DNA of 64,000 bases from Anoplolepis gracilipes. Taxonomy: Eukaryota > Arthropoda > Insecta > Hymenoptera > Formicidae. The DNA lies in NCBI RefSeq assembly GCF_047496725.1, contig NC_132980.1:4764572-4828571 (forward strand), given 5' to 3'. The notes under the pieces are model-generated. The model did not search any database. It saw only the letters and a program-made list of their open reading frames with translations, and was not told the DNA's origin. A program made the position numbers and the translations under genes. Numbering within the stretch: position 1 is the stretch's first letter; each line of letters opens with the position of its first letter. Positions 48,801 through 59,936 of this stretch are shown piece after piece.

Positions 48801-49573
48801 TTCGAGCATATAAGCGCAAGAACCTGATCTCGATTCGAAAAGGCTAGACAATAGGATGTTGATTCGATGAATTGATCAAAGTAGGGAAGATATAGAGTGC
48901 CGTTTTCGAAAAAAATGTATTTGTAGAACACAATACTATCGTCATTAAGTTTGATAGGTATAATTTCGCTACTGTTTGAACACGGATCTTGAACAATCAA
49001 GTGAAACATTTCTTCCACTTTCTTATATTCAGCCTTCATATTCGTTTCGCTCCAGAAGCTATATACATCTGAGAAAACATATTTAGGTTCTTTAGTAGTG
49101 CAATTGGAAGTAAGTAAGTCATAGCGATCGCCGAGAGAACAACAAAGACGAATGCAACTAATATTATCGCACGTCTCGTATGAATCGTAATTGATGTAAT
49201 CATTTTCATTTTCATTATTCGAATGACTTATGTTGTCGATCGTAAAGTTCGCTCGAATCTCTCTCGGTATTTGATTACGTTTCTCATGATATTTCACATA
49301 ACGTACAGAGAATTCATTCTGCATCAAATCATATGGAATCATATGAAACACATTTTGAGCATTTTTATAATCCATGGTGAAATTTTTGTACATATTATAT
49401 CGATTGAAAACCGTCTCGTTGTCATTTTTCTCGGTGGAATTTACATAAAGTTCGTGTCTCACAATCGAATAGTTGTCCTGCTTGTTGTCAATTGTAAAAT
49501 TCTGCAGAGGCTTTGTGGATGATACGAAGAACAAAAGTGCACAACACCACAATTCAAAACTTTTACCGTACAT
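45884..49573 (-). CDS. mthl: Methuselah-like G-protein coupled receptor, gene E (613 aa, 5 exons)
   Basis: Exons: 48520-49573, 48218-48296, 47142-47323, 46809-46974, 45884-46244; 1842 nt, consistent phases. The ATG is at 49571-49573. The cysteine cluster differs from its paralogs (CDNISCIRLCCSLGDRYD): the glycosylation site inside it is lost. TM3 has an Ile in place of an aromatic (SSIWLSVMSFDMWWTFR). TM4 IIAWGSPFILTIICVIM, loop-2 CWLR, TM6 LYLKLFIMLFVIVAIEW and TM7 are intact. The tail has its own sequence (SYSLKNVSLVEHNYFIEKYR). The mid ectodomain shares a tract with gene C. Expected to be a cell-surface receptor; ligand and G-protein coupling unknown. Confidence 0.9.
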
Positions 49574-50514
49574 GGTCAATAATTTGTAAAATTAATTTGG
49601 TTTTTGACAGTAATTTTTTAATATAATATCTAACGGTTGCAGTAATGAATTTCGGAAATGAAAATAGGTATGTTGTTTGTCTGTGAAGATTTGATTGCGA
49701 CAACGATGCTCTTTTCCCGAGAAACAACGAAATCAGTGCACGCGAATGTACGACGAGAGGAATTGGAAAACACACATATTCGCGCAATGAATAAGAAAAG
49801 ACTGCCGTGGTCGATGAATTGTTGATGATTATTATGAAGAAATCTACTGTTGGTAATAAGTCATGTATACAGGATGCTTAAAAAAATTTAATTAACAAAC
49901 TTCTACAAATAGTAGGCAAATTATTTTAGCGATATCGTAAAAGATGTTAGAAAGTTAATGTTTCAATTAAGATTAATATTAAATTTTGGAAAATATATAA
50001 AATCTTTATGGGGCAAGACAACAGATAAATAATGAAGACTTTTTGACTTATATTAAAGAAATACGATCAAAAAATTTATTTTTAGAATTTATCTACAATA
50101 GGCCTAGAATTTATTTATTATTAAGAACAATTAAAATCAAATATAAATGTAAAAAAATTTACTTTTTCCTATAAAGAATCTTACATTGATAATATGTCTG
50201 TTAATATAGAAGTAAAGACAATGAAATATTATGCTAAAAACCGGTTTGTAATTATTTACATTACACATCAAAGAAATTACATTACAAACTATTTTTAGAA
50301 AACCTTCATCAAGAACATAAAGTCAAATGTCGACTTATAATTTTAATTTACCTAAAATATAAATATAATTTTAATTTACGTAATAAAATGCAAATAAAAT
50401 TGCAAATTATAAATATGTGAAGAATAAAAGTGTTAAGTAAAAAATTTGAAGTTTTTAATTTATTTTATATAAAAATTTATATATATATATATATAAAAAT
50501 TCGTCGACATTTGA

Positions 50515-51045
50515 CTTTAGATATTAGGTATCAAGAAATTGCGGAAAAAAAGAAAATAAATCGATTCTGCAAATCGACGATGTGGCATAAAAGTTTTGCA
50601 CTTTGTTGTTGTGCACTTCTATTCTTCGTTTCATGTTCAAAGTCTCTGCGGAATTTTACAATTAGAAATAAACAGGATAACAATTCAATAATAAGATACA
50701 AGCATCACGCAAATTCTACTAAAAAAATGCTACTGAAAAAATGGCGGAACGGACTTAAATCGATACATTATGCTAAAAACTGGTTTGTATATATATATAC
50801 ATATATGTATCGATTTAAATCCGTTTCGCCATTTTTTAGTGGAATTTACGTGATGCTTGTATCTCACTATCGAATTGTTATTCTGCTTATTTCTAATTGT
50901 AAAATTCCGCAAAGGCTTTGAAGCTGAAACAAAGAATAGAAGTGCACAACACCAAAGTGCAAAACTTTTATGTTACTCCTCGATTTGCAGAATCAATTTA
51001 TATTCTTTTTTTTACTACAATTTCTTAATACCTAGTATCTAAGAG
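50515..51045. pseudogene. Inverted duplication (palindrome) of receptor exon 1 and its 5' UTR
   Basis: The plus strand from about 50515 to 50770 carries a 5' UTR remnant and exon 1 start (ATG at 50580; HKSFALCCCALLFFVSCSKS, then LRNFTIRNKQDNNS). The minus strand from about 51045 to 50805 carries the same segment (LRNFTIRNKQNNNSIVRYK). The arms are about 245 bp, roughly 85-90% complementary by eye, and separated by about 35 bp. Neither arm extends beyond the first 60 codons, so no receptor is encoded. Any transcript across the site would fold into a long hairpin. A 21-nt run near 50938-50958 is identical to gene D and 19 nt of it to gene A. Confidence 0.85.
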
Positions 51046-52000
51046 CTATAATAAGTTGCGGAAATGTAAATACGTGTATTGTTTTTCTGCGATGGTTTGA
51101 TCGTGATAACGAAATTCTTTTCCCAGCAAAGAAAGAAAATTGATAATTATACAGATATTGATCGTGAACGTATAACAAGAAAAACTCGTCAACGTTTAAC
51201 GTCACTGATCATGAACGCATAACGAGAAAAACTCACGAGAAACACACGTATTGTAAATTTTATTAATTAACAATAATAATCGTAACAACTGTCATAGACT
51301 TATGAACTCAAATCCCTCGAGGCCTGCTTTTATATTTAACAAGATTTTGTTTTATCTGTATTAAATATATGATAAAATTGAATTATTTACCTCTCAGAAG
51401 AATTAAAATCAAATGTTGAACAAAGGAATTTTTATTTTTTTCTATTATCTCTTACATTGCAGATAATAATGCGTATGTTAAGATAAAAATTGACAATGAA
51501 ATATTATCAAATCCGGTTTGCAGTTATTTATGTACATCGCGCACATCAAAGAAATCACATTAAAATTAATTTATTTGTAAAGGATTTTTATCAAAACTAG
51601 TAATATTTAAATGGCACATTTTCGTTCTCGGTTCATAATTGTGATTTTACTCCTAAAAAAATGCACAAATAAATTCCAAAGTATAAAACAAAAAATAATA
51701 ATAAAGACAAAGTTATTAAATAAGAGATTTGAAATTCACAGTTGCTATAAAAACGTTTGGTATAATTATTCAGGTATAGAGAGCTACTTCTGAATTTAAT
51801 AATTTTCAGAAATGTTATCAAGATCATCTGTGAGCAATGTTGTAAAAATTTTAATCGGCACTTGTTATTTTTTAAAAAATTAATAATAAAAGAAGTATAA
51901 TAAATAACATGTTATTCTGCGACATCATACATATAAATTCTATATTACATTTATATTACATTTTTCCCTGAAAGTAAGTTGCTTTTGTTTTTTGACGCCA

Positions 52001-52022
52001 TATACATATATATACAATATAT

Positions 52023-52059
<37 letters not shown>
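52001..52059. repeat. AT-rich microsatellite
   Basis: (TA)n with interruptions. Confidence 0.85.
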
Positions 52060-52061
<2 letters not shown>

Positions 52062-52696
52062 AATTATTACATTTCATTTTTAAAACATATTTTTTAATAA
52101 CTTTAAGAGTGATGACCTTGATAACATGTCTGAAAATTATTGAAATCGGAAATGGTTTCTTATATCTGTATAATCATGTATTATCATGTTTTCTTTCACT
52201 AATTAATTCCTCACATTAGTTTGTGCATAGAAATATTAAAGCAAAATTTTTAAAAAATAAATATTTTACCAGATATCAAACAAAGAGAGAATTATGTAAA
52301 ATTATGTCAAAATAAAGTATAAAATATCTCGTAAACTATTTTTGTCATAATACCCTTGTAATAATTTACGCCAAATATTGCAAGAAATTGATTTATATAA
52401 AAAAATTAAGGTGGTTCCATTTAAGAAAAAAAATAAATAAAAATGATTTTCATAACTTGAAAAAATCACGAGCAAACAAATATTTTTTTCATGCACTTTG
52501 TAGCAGACTCAAAATTTGGCAAATTTTTTTGTTAAACTTTCTTGTAAGTTCAACCAGTTGCAAGATATTTGCTTGTTAGATGTTTATAAACAGGCAATCT
52601 ATATAATCAAATTTAATTATAAAATTATATAAAAATATTATTAAATGAAATTGTAAAAATTATTATATAAGATTATGTAAAATTACACATGTTATC

Positions 52697-52698
<2 letters not shown>

Positions 52699-52742
<44 letters not shown>
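52699..52742. repeat. (AT)n microsatellite
   Basis: About 22 AT units. Confidence 0.95.
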
Positions 52743-52746
<4 letters not shown>

Positions 52747-53589
52747 ACAAAATTATGTATATATACGGTTGACTATATTATATCTATTTTTCCTTTGGAT
52801 TTAAGTTTTTAAAAAATAACTGAAAAATTTTATTTCGACAGCTGTCTTGTGATTAAAATAAAAGATTGACGCGTTTTATCAACTTGTTTTTTGTATCGCC
52901 TGGCAATGTAATTCTGTTTCTAATTTAGATGACGAAATCTGAAGATTTAAACTCGGTCAATTAGTTAACAGAACTTTTGACGATTTAAATACGTGCAATT
53001 TTTCAGATCCAAAACAAAAATTGAAAATAATATATCTCAAAAATACAAGAGATTTTTATTTTGCTGAAAAATAAAAAAAAATGTTATTTATAAATTGCTG
53101 TAAACATTTGAGGTGCATTAATTAAATCAAATGACGCTCTTTGTTAGTCGTACTGTTCAAAGGGTACAAAAAAGTATATTTTATAGAAGATTCTGCTACT
53201 TTTACATAATGAAATTCATTTCGCAAGTCGAAACTACTAAAATATTTTTATCAAACAGTCTAATTTAATTAATTGTCTATAAGAAAAGTAGGAAATATAT
53301 TATATTTTACCGTAATTTTATTAAGCTCACGGTAATTATTCATACATATAAGCAAATTACAATATTTATACTTTTGTTGTTAAAATAAGTTTAAAAATAT
53401 TTATGCTGCAAAGCAATCGAATTTCAAAGTTTAAGATTAAGAAAAAAGACACATTATACGAAATAAAATGTACATAAATATATTTGCATTATTTTACATG
53501 TATCGATTGTTATCCTTATTATTTGTGTTAAGAATTAAATAGATTGATGAGATTTAGATACATTAACATATCCTGAAAAAATTGGACAA

Positions 53590-53990
53590 ATATAACACGA
53601 GCACAAATATATGTATAAGATTAATTTTATTATATAAACTCTTTGCACAATCTTTCGCTATTTCATTGTCGATATTTTTCCATAAAAAAATTATCTCTAA
53701 TATAATGATTCAAGGCTATAACAACAGCTGCGTATACAAATTTTTTAAACAGATCCGTGATTTTGACGAAATCGCTTTAATAACAGTCGTATGATTGTCT
53801 TCTTACATACAAATATGATGAAAAATCCGATTGTTCTGATAGTATTATTCAATACAGGAATACTAAACGAGACATATATCTCTATAAAATCGTCAATCTG
53901 TCAAAAATCATAGATTACCTGCTACAATCCAATTTATGGCAATTATGAGAAACAGCATTATAAATAATTTCAGATATAGATTGAATCTGC
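53590..53990 (-). pseudogene. Receptor exon-5 relic (TM6, TM7, tail)
   Basis: The acceptor ttgcag is followed by FNLYLKLFIMLFLIIAINWI (TM6). After a frame change come IGFFIIFVCKKTIIRLLLKR (TM7 end) and NFFMEKYRQ with a stop (tail). Stops and shifts make it non-functional. A near copy is at 57115-57410. Confidence 0.8.
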
Positions 53991-53999
53991 AAATTAATA

Positions 54000-54775
54000 T
54001 ATTTCTTTTATGTTATTTAAAATTGTGATATTTAATTATTATATTGAAATTATGCTATAAAAGAATATATTCTAATGGTAAGTAAAACTCACAAATGAAT
54101 GCAACGGTATATATCTTATTGAGAGGATGTGGTGTGAAGGATCAAAAAAATCGATTTTTTTACATTTTCTTAAATAACAACTATTTAAAAATATTTTTCA
54201 AAATTTTGAATGCAATTCCTTGAAAAATTTCAAAATTATAACGATATGAGATATGAGCGATCTATTATAGTTCAGAAGAAGATTTTTAATAATATATACC
54301 TAGAGTCTTTTATACTTGGAGTAAAGGTTGAAAATTAGGACGAATTGTTTAAGAATTTTAAGTCAGCTCTTTGCCTTTGAAGATTACCGATTAATACAGG
54401 TTCACAGTGCTAATTCACGGTCACTTTAAACGCGTTTTCCTTGAAACGTGATTTTTCGATTTTACTGACAATGTAGAGACAAAATGGTTAAACACAATAA
54501 TTTATCCGTACATTAAACCTAAGAAAGTAATAAACTTTTTAAAAATAATATATTTTTTGACAAAAATTGAAAAAAAATGATACAAATATAAACTTATTTT
54601 TTGATAATAGAATAATAATTTGATTAATACTAATTTTATAAAATCTTATTAGGTTTAATGTATGCGCTTAACATCATTAAACACAAATCAGTTTTCTTTT
54701 TCTGTATCAGATAACTTGTTTTGACTCTGGAATGTCAACCCATGAAGAAAATTTTGTATTAAAAATTACTATGGT
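54000..54775. other. Intergenic block, partly duplicated, no gene seen
   Basis: 54070-54210 (tatatcttattgagaggatg) is repeated at 57500-57620, continuing the duplication of the exon-5 relics. The rest has no recognisable feature. Confidence 0.5.
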
Positions 54776-55684
54776 AGGGGAACGTGGGGTAGAACGGCCA
54801 ACGTAAGCATTGAGCAAGTTTTCAACATATTAAAAAAACTAAATCGATCTCTTCTTTACTAAAAATATTCTTTGGAATATCCACTATAAGAAAAAACACA
54901 AGTTTATTATAAAATAATAGTTTAAATAGACGAGATTATTGATTTAGTAAAAGCCTAGATTTTCATGATATGCTTTTCATACGGGGTATAATGGACTACC
55001 TCCAAAACTTGTTTATTTCATTAACATTGATGTCTAAAACTTCTTAAAAGTTGTATATTATAATATGATATATAGAACATAAGAATATAGATTTGTATTT
55101 TTAAATGATAACTATATTTTAATAAATAAAAACAATTCTCTTGTTATAATAAATATTTTTCTTTTTAAAACATGGAAAAATATCTTTTAATGTAATAATT
55201 TTTGGTATTAATTTTGAAAGACAGCATCTATGTATATTCTCTTTCTTTCTCTAGTATAAAACGAAAAAGTACAACATTTCGTGGGCTAATATTTCATTAA
55301 GCCTCAAAACGTATTTATTTATTTTTGATCATATAAAAAATTATAATTAATCAATATTTACATAGACACAGTATAAAATTAATAAGAAAAGATTATTTTA
55401 AAACATAAATGTATTTACGGTAATAAAAAATAGAATTTTATCATTGTTTACCTTATGTAAATATATGGAAGAATTACAACTCAGTGGCGGAGAGCACAGC
55501 AAGTGCATTAAATAATTTATAACAATCTTCAACTAAAAATATTGCAACCCTGATAATAGCACGCAGAAAGAGACACCTAATAGCAATAATTGCAACATAT
55601 TTCATGACATGGTAGCATTTCTGTAAAAAGATATCGACTCTGCCCCATTGTACCCCGCGGTGCCGTCCTACCTCACGTTCTCCT
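54776..55684. mobile_element. Second copy of the 0.9 kb TIR element, inverted relative to 11016-11916
   Basis: Starts aggggaacgtggggtagaac and ends cctcacgttctcct. Its reverse complement matches the intron-3 copy of gene A throughout, e.g. the ctcagtggcggagagcacag segment near 55480. Confidence 0.8.
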
Positions 55685-55689
55685 ATATC

Positions 55690-57110
55690 TTCACGGAGCG
55701 AATAAATAATAATAATTTTGTTTAATCTGTATTAAATGTACGATACAATCAAAGTATTTTCCTCGAGAAACAATTAAAATCAATTATTGAATAAAAAAAA
55801 ATTATTTTTTTCTAGTATCTCTTACATTATAGATAACAATGTATCTGTTAAGACAAATGTTGACAATGAAATATTATGCGAAAAGTCCGGTTTGGAGTCA
55901 TTTTTAAGGCAATTACAATAAAAATTATTCATAAAAAATCTTCATGAAATATAACGATATTCAAATGACGTCAAAATTCTTGATCTCGGTTTCTAATATT
56001 GTTTTTATTCTTAAAAACCGCACAAATAAAGTTGAAAATGTAAATATGTAATTGGTTTTATTATAAAGCATTTTTCAACAATTTTTATATTATATTATCA
56101 AGGTCACTCTAAATAATGTTATAAAGGTTTTAATCGATGCTCGTTATTTTCTAATAAGTTATTAATAAAAAATATAATGAATAATATATCATAATTTAAC
56201 ACTGTATATAAATTAAATCTTTTTGTATTACATTGTTTGCAGACAGTAAGTTGTTTTTGTTTCTTTGACACCACGTACATATATGCGCATATAAAAATGT
56301 ATATATGTTTTGTAAAGTAAAATCCATATAGAATGCATATTAACAAAAAATGGACGAAAATGGACGGCCACCACCATCCCTAAAAGATTCTGACTTAAAC
56401 CTATTTCTGATTTTAAATGAAAATTATGTTTGAGTTATGTTAAAATATGTTAGAAATGTTATGTTTGAATATATTGGTTCGGCGTGATGCAGGAAGTAGG
56501 TCTTCGCCCACTTACGCATTATCTGTTAAGTTATTATACGTTATAAATTGCTACTAGACTTTAGCTAAGGACAAATAATTACATTTTATTTTTAAAAACA
56601 TTTTGTTAATAACTTTGTTAACTGATGACCTTGATAACAAAACTGAAAGTTATTTAAATCGGCAATGGTTCCTTATCTATATATAATTACTGTTTCCTTT
56701 ATCTAATGATTTCTTTTCTTATTCTACGTATATAAATATTGAAACAAAATAATAAAAAAATAAATATTTTATTAAATATTTTATAGAGAGAAAGTTATGT
56801 AAAATTATGTCAAATTAAGGTATAAAATATTTCATAAATTATTGAATATTTGGTCATTATATTTTTATAATCTTTTACATCGAATATTACAAAAAATCAA
56901 TTTATACAAAAAAATTATGTAGCTAAAATAAGTTTAAATATTTGTTGCTAAAATAAGTTTAAAAATATTTATGCTGTAAAGCAATCAAATTTCAGGTTAA
57001 GATTATGGAAAAAACACACAAAATGAGATAAGTATATTGTATATTAACATTGTGTTACATTTGTATCAATTTAGATATGCTAAGATAACTTGAAGAAATT
57101 GAATAAATGT
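55690..57110. other. Decayed receptor-unit flank, second copy, no gene seen
   Basis: 55690-56830 repeats 51300-52400 with moderate divergence. 56360-56520 is unique sequence. 56590-56640 has another copy of the gaccttgataaca repeat. Confidence 0.5.
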
Positions 57111-57114
57111 GAAA

Positions 57115-57410
57115 CAAGCACAAATATATTTATGTATAAAGTTAGACTTATTAAATAAACTTTTTGCACAATCTTTCACTTTTTCGTTGTCAATATTATT
57201 CTATAAAACAATTATCTCTGGCATGATGAAAAAACCGATTGTTTTCATAGTATTCAATGCAGCAATACTAAACAAGAGACACACTTTTGTAAAATCGTCA
57301 ACCAGCTGAAAATTATATATTATAGTACTTGATATAATCCAATTTATGGCAATTGTGATAAACAAAATTATAAATAATTTCAGATATAGATTGAACCTGC
57401 AAATTAATAT
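57115..57410 (-). pseudogene. Second receptor exon-5 relic
   Basis: The acceptor ttgcag is followed by a TM6-like frame (LYLKLFIILFITIAINWI), then broken TM7 sequence around 57225-57290. Duplicate of 53590-53990 with the tail eroded further. Confidence 0.7.
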
Positions 57411-57619
57411 ATTTTTTTTATATTATTTAAAATTTTGCATTATAATTGATTATTATATTAAAATTATACTATAAATAACATATTCGAATTGTAAGTAACA
57501 TGCCATTCACAAAGGAATGCAGCGGTATATATCTTATTGAGAGGATGTGGTGTGAAGGATAAAAAAATCGATTTTTTTACATTTTCTTAAATAACAACTA
57601 TTTAAAAATATTTTTCAAC

Positions 57620-59140
57620 TTTAAATTACCATGTATTGACATTTATTTATCATATAATATCATATAATATTAGTTTTGATTTAGTAGAACAATTGCTAAA
57701 AGAATTAGGAATCAATTTTTGTTAAAGAACATAAGTATCTGGTATGTTATATAAAAGAGCATAAATATGCATAAAGGGTTACAGCTCACCAATTTTATCG
57801 CTATACAAAGGAACAGCCGAACCCGAAAATTCTGATTTTAATGAAATATTACACACAAGTAGGGAAAGCAAATAGATGAAGTTAGAAATTTTCAGTTGCT
57901 GCCCAAAACGATTCTTAAGAGACAAAAACCATATATCTTTATAAAAAATAATTTTTCAGCTTTAATTTTTGTCAAAAGTTATTTTTGTATAAGCATTTCC
58001 TAAAATTATTCTATATAAAATTAAAAATAATTTTCCGTTCGAGAGATTCTCCTGTTAGATATGTAGGAAAAGCTGTTCTGAATCATTTCCCAGAAGAATC
58101 AAGTAATAGATGACTTAAGATATTAGAAATAAAAATTTGAATCACATCGTAATAACTTGTTATTTTTAATAAAAAAAATTCTGCTTGCGATTTTTCACTC
58201 GATGACTCCTTTGTATTCTCATATCAAGAAAATTTTAATCTAATCTAACCTTTTAAATTGCAACGAGAAATAAATTAATTATTCTTTTCGATGTGTTGGT
58301 GCAGAAGAAAGAAGCTCCGCACCTCCTATGTCCATACTTTTTTGATATATGATATAATTGACAATATTACATATTATATATATTATATATAATATTATTG
58401 ACAATATATATAGTGTTTTTGAGAGTAGAAATATTTATTCATCAAAATAAAAAGAATGAGCAAAAAAAATAAACTACATGTGTATAAATATATTTTATTC
58501 GTAATAATTAAATAATTATTGTCAAAATAATATAAAATTACATATTGCAGATGAATTACAAAAAATTATAAATGAAATGAAATGAAATTACAAATGATCC
58601 TGGGATATTATGATGGGCACGCAACAGTCATCAATTCGTCGTGCACGAGGATGCGTTAGAATCGGTGGATGTCACTTCAAACATTTGTCAGCTTGGCTAC
58701 ATTTTTTTTCTTTTAAATAATTATAGTATACAATGTAATTTTGTATCTTTTTGAAATTCTGTATTCAATTTTTACAAATAAAAGTTTTTTTTCTATCGAT
58801 CAAATGTGTTTTTCTTGTAAATAATTAGTTTTAAGGAATTAAAAAAAAATATCCTTTTCTTATGGAAAGGTGTGAAAAGTCTAGAAACATAATTTAAAAA
58901 ATAAAAAAGCCCACCGGTTTTGTAAGTTAAAAGATTTACAGATGGTTCCGATTCTGTCTCTCCGAGATGATACCAAAACATTTATTACACTATTTTAAAG
59001 ATCTTCATTTAATAATAAAAAAGTTCTTATACATTATTAAGATCTATAAAATAATATAAAAGTTATTTAAGAAAAATAATTCTCAAATTTAAACTTTATA
59101 GACAAATACCTCGGTAGAAATGCGAGCGATTGCAATGCAT
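57620..59140. other. Intergenic, no gene recognised
   Basis: AT-rich. A short plus-strand frame near 58625-58700 (RRARGCVRIGGCHFKHL) resembles the last residues of some DNA transposases, too short to assign. No conserved receptor exon is visible. Confidence 0.45.
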
Positions 59141-59144
59141 TCGA

Positions 59145-59471
59145 TTATTTTTTTTTATGATATTTCACATTATGTGCAGAAATTTCATTCTGCATTGAAT
59201 AATTATCTTTCCAATTGTTACTTTTGAAATTAATATTAAAGACATACTGAGCATTTTTGTTATGCAAGGTAAAATTTTTGCGCAAATAGTGTCGATTGAA
59301 ATCCGTCTGGTTGTCATTTTTTTCTAGTGGAATTGCGAAGAAAAGATGCTCGTATCTCATTATTGAATTGTTATCTCGTTTGTTTTCAATTGTGAAAATC
59401 CGCAGACACTTTGAAGATGAAGCGAAAAATAAAAGTGTATAACACCAAAGTGCAAAACTTTTACGCCACAT
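59145..59471 (-). pseudogene. Receptor exon-1 relic (signal peptide and start of ectodomain)
   Basis: The ATG at 59469-59471 opens 108 codons: signal peptide (LWCYTLLFFASSSKC), then FTIENKRDNNSIMRYEHLFF and the usual Asn-rich ectodomain up to HNVKYHKKK. The frame stops at 59145 and family similarity ends there; the cysteine cluster and all membrane segments are missing. Its 5' flank (59480-59900) still resembles the promoter region of the intact genes. Confidence 0.8.
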
Positions 59472-59936
59472 CGTCAAATTGTAAAATTAATTTAGTCTTT
59501 TGCATCAATTTCTTAATCTCGGATCTAATCAGTTGCAATAAATTGCAAAAATAAAAACACGCATTATTTTTTTCTGAGATGATTTGATTATGATAACAAA
59601 ATTTATTTTCCAGTAAAGAACGAAATCACTGTTCGCTAATGTATGACAAGAAGATCTCGCGAGAAACACATGTTTTCGTACGATTAATAAGGAGAGACTG
59701 TCGTGATTTACGAATTGCAAATAGTTATAAAGAAGCAGTAGTAGCTGCTGAAGAATCGTACATACAGAATGTTTAGAAAAATATTTTATTAATTTCTAAT
59801 AAACAGTAAACGTATTAATTCAATGATATCGTAAAAGAAAATTAGTTGAAAATATTATTTAATTATGCATATTTATAATATATATACATACGTTACAAAT
59901 TGTACATTTTTTTCAGGATAATATAAAATGATTGGA

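Larger units (their letters stand above)
51050..53560. other. Decayed receptor-unit flank, no intact gene
   Basis: 51090-51640 is homologous to the 5' flanks of the intact genes. 51300-52400 is repeated at 55690-56830, so this block was itself duplicated. It holds AT microsatellites at 52001-52059 and 52699-52742 and copies of the GACCTTGATAACA-type dispersed repeat at 51815-51880 and 52090-52150 in opposite orientations. Nothing coding is recognisable. Confidence 0.55.

Noticed and set aside
9901..49573. Idea that the array encodes odorant or gustatory receptors
   Set aside because: A signal peptide, a large cysteine-bearing ectodomain, the CCPLGDRY cluster and the FFWLSAMSFDMW-type TM3 fit methuselah-like receptors; insect odorant receptors lack an ectodomain and have a reversed topology.
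50430..50921. Plus-strand ORF of 163 codons as a separate gene
   Set aside because: It runs through one arm, the loop and into the other arm of the exon-1 palindrome; its second half is antisense receptor sequence.
58620..58710. Possible transposase C-terminal end (RRARGCVRIGGCHFKHL)
   Set aside because: Too short, and no other part of a transposase or terminal repeats could be found nearby.
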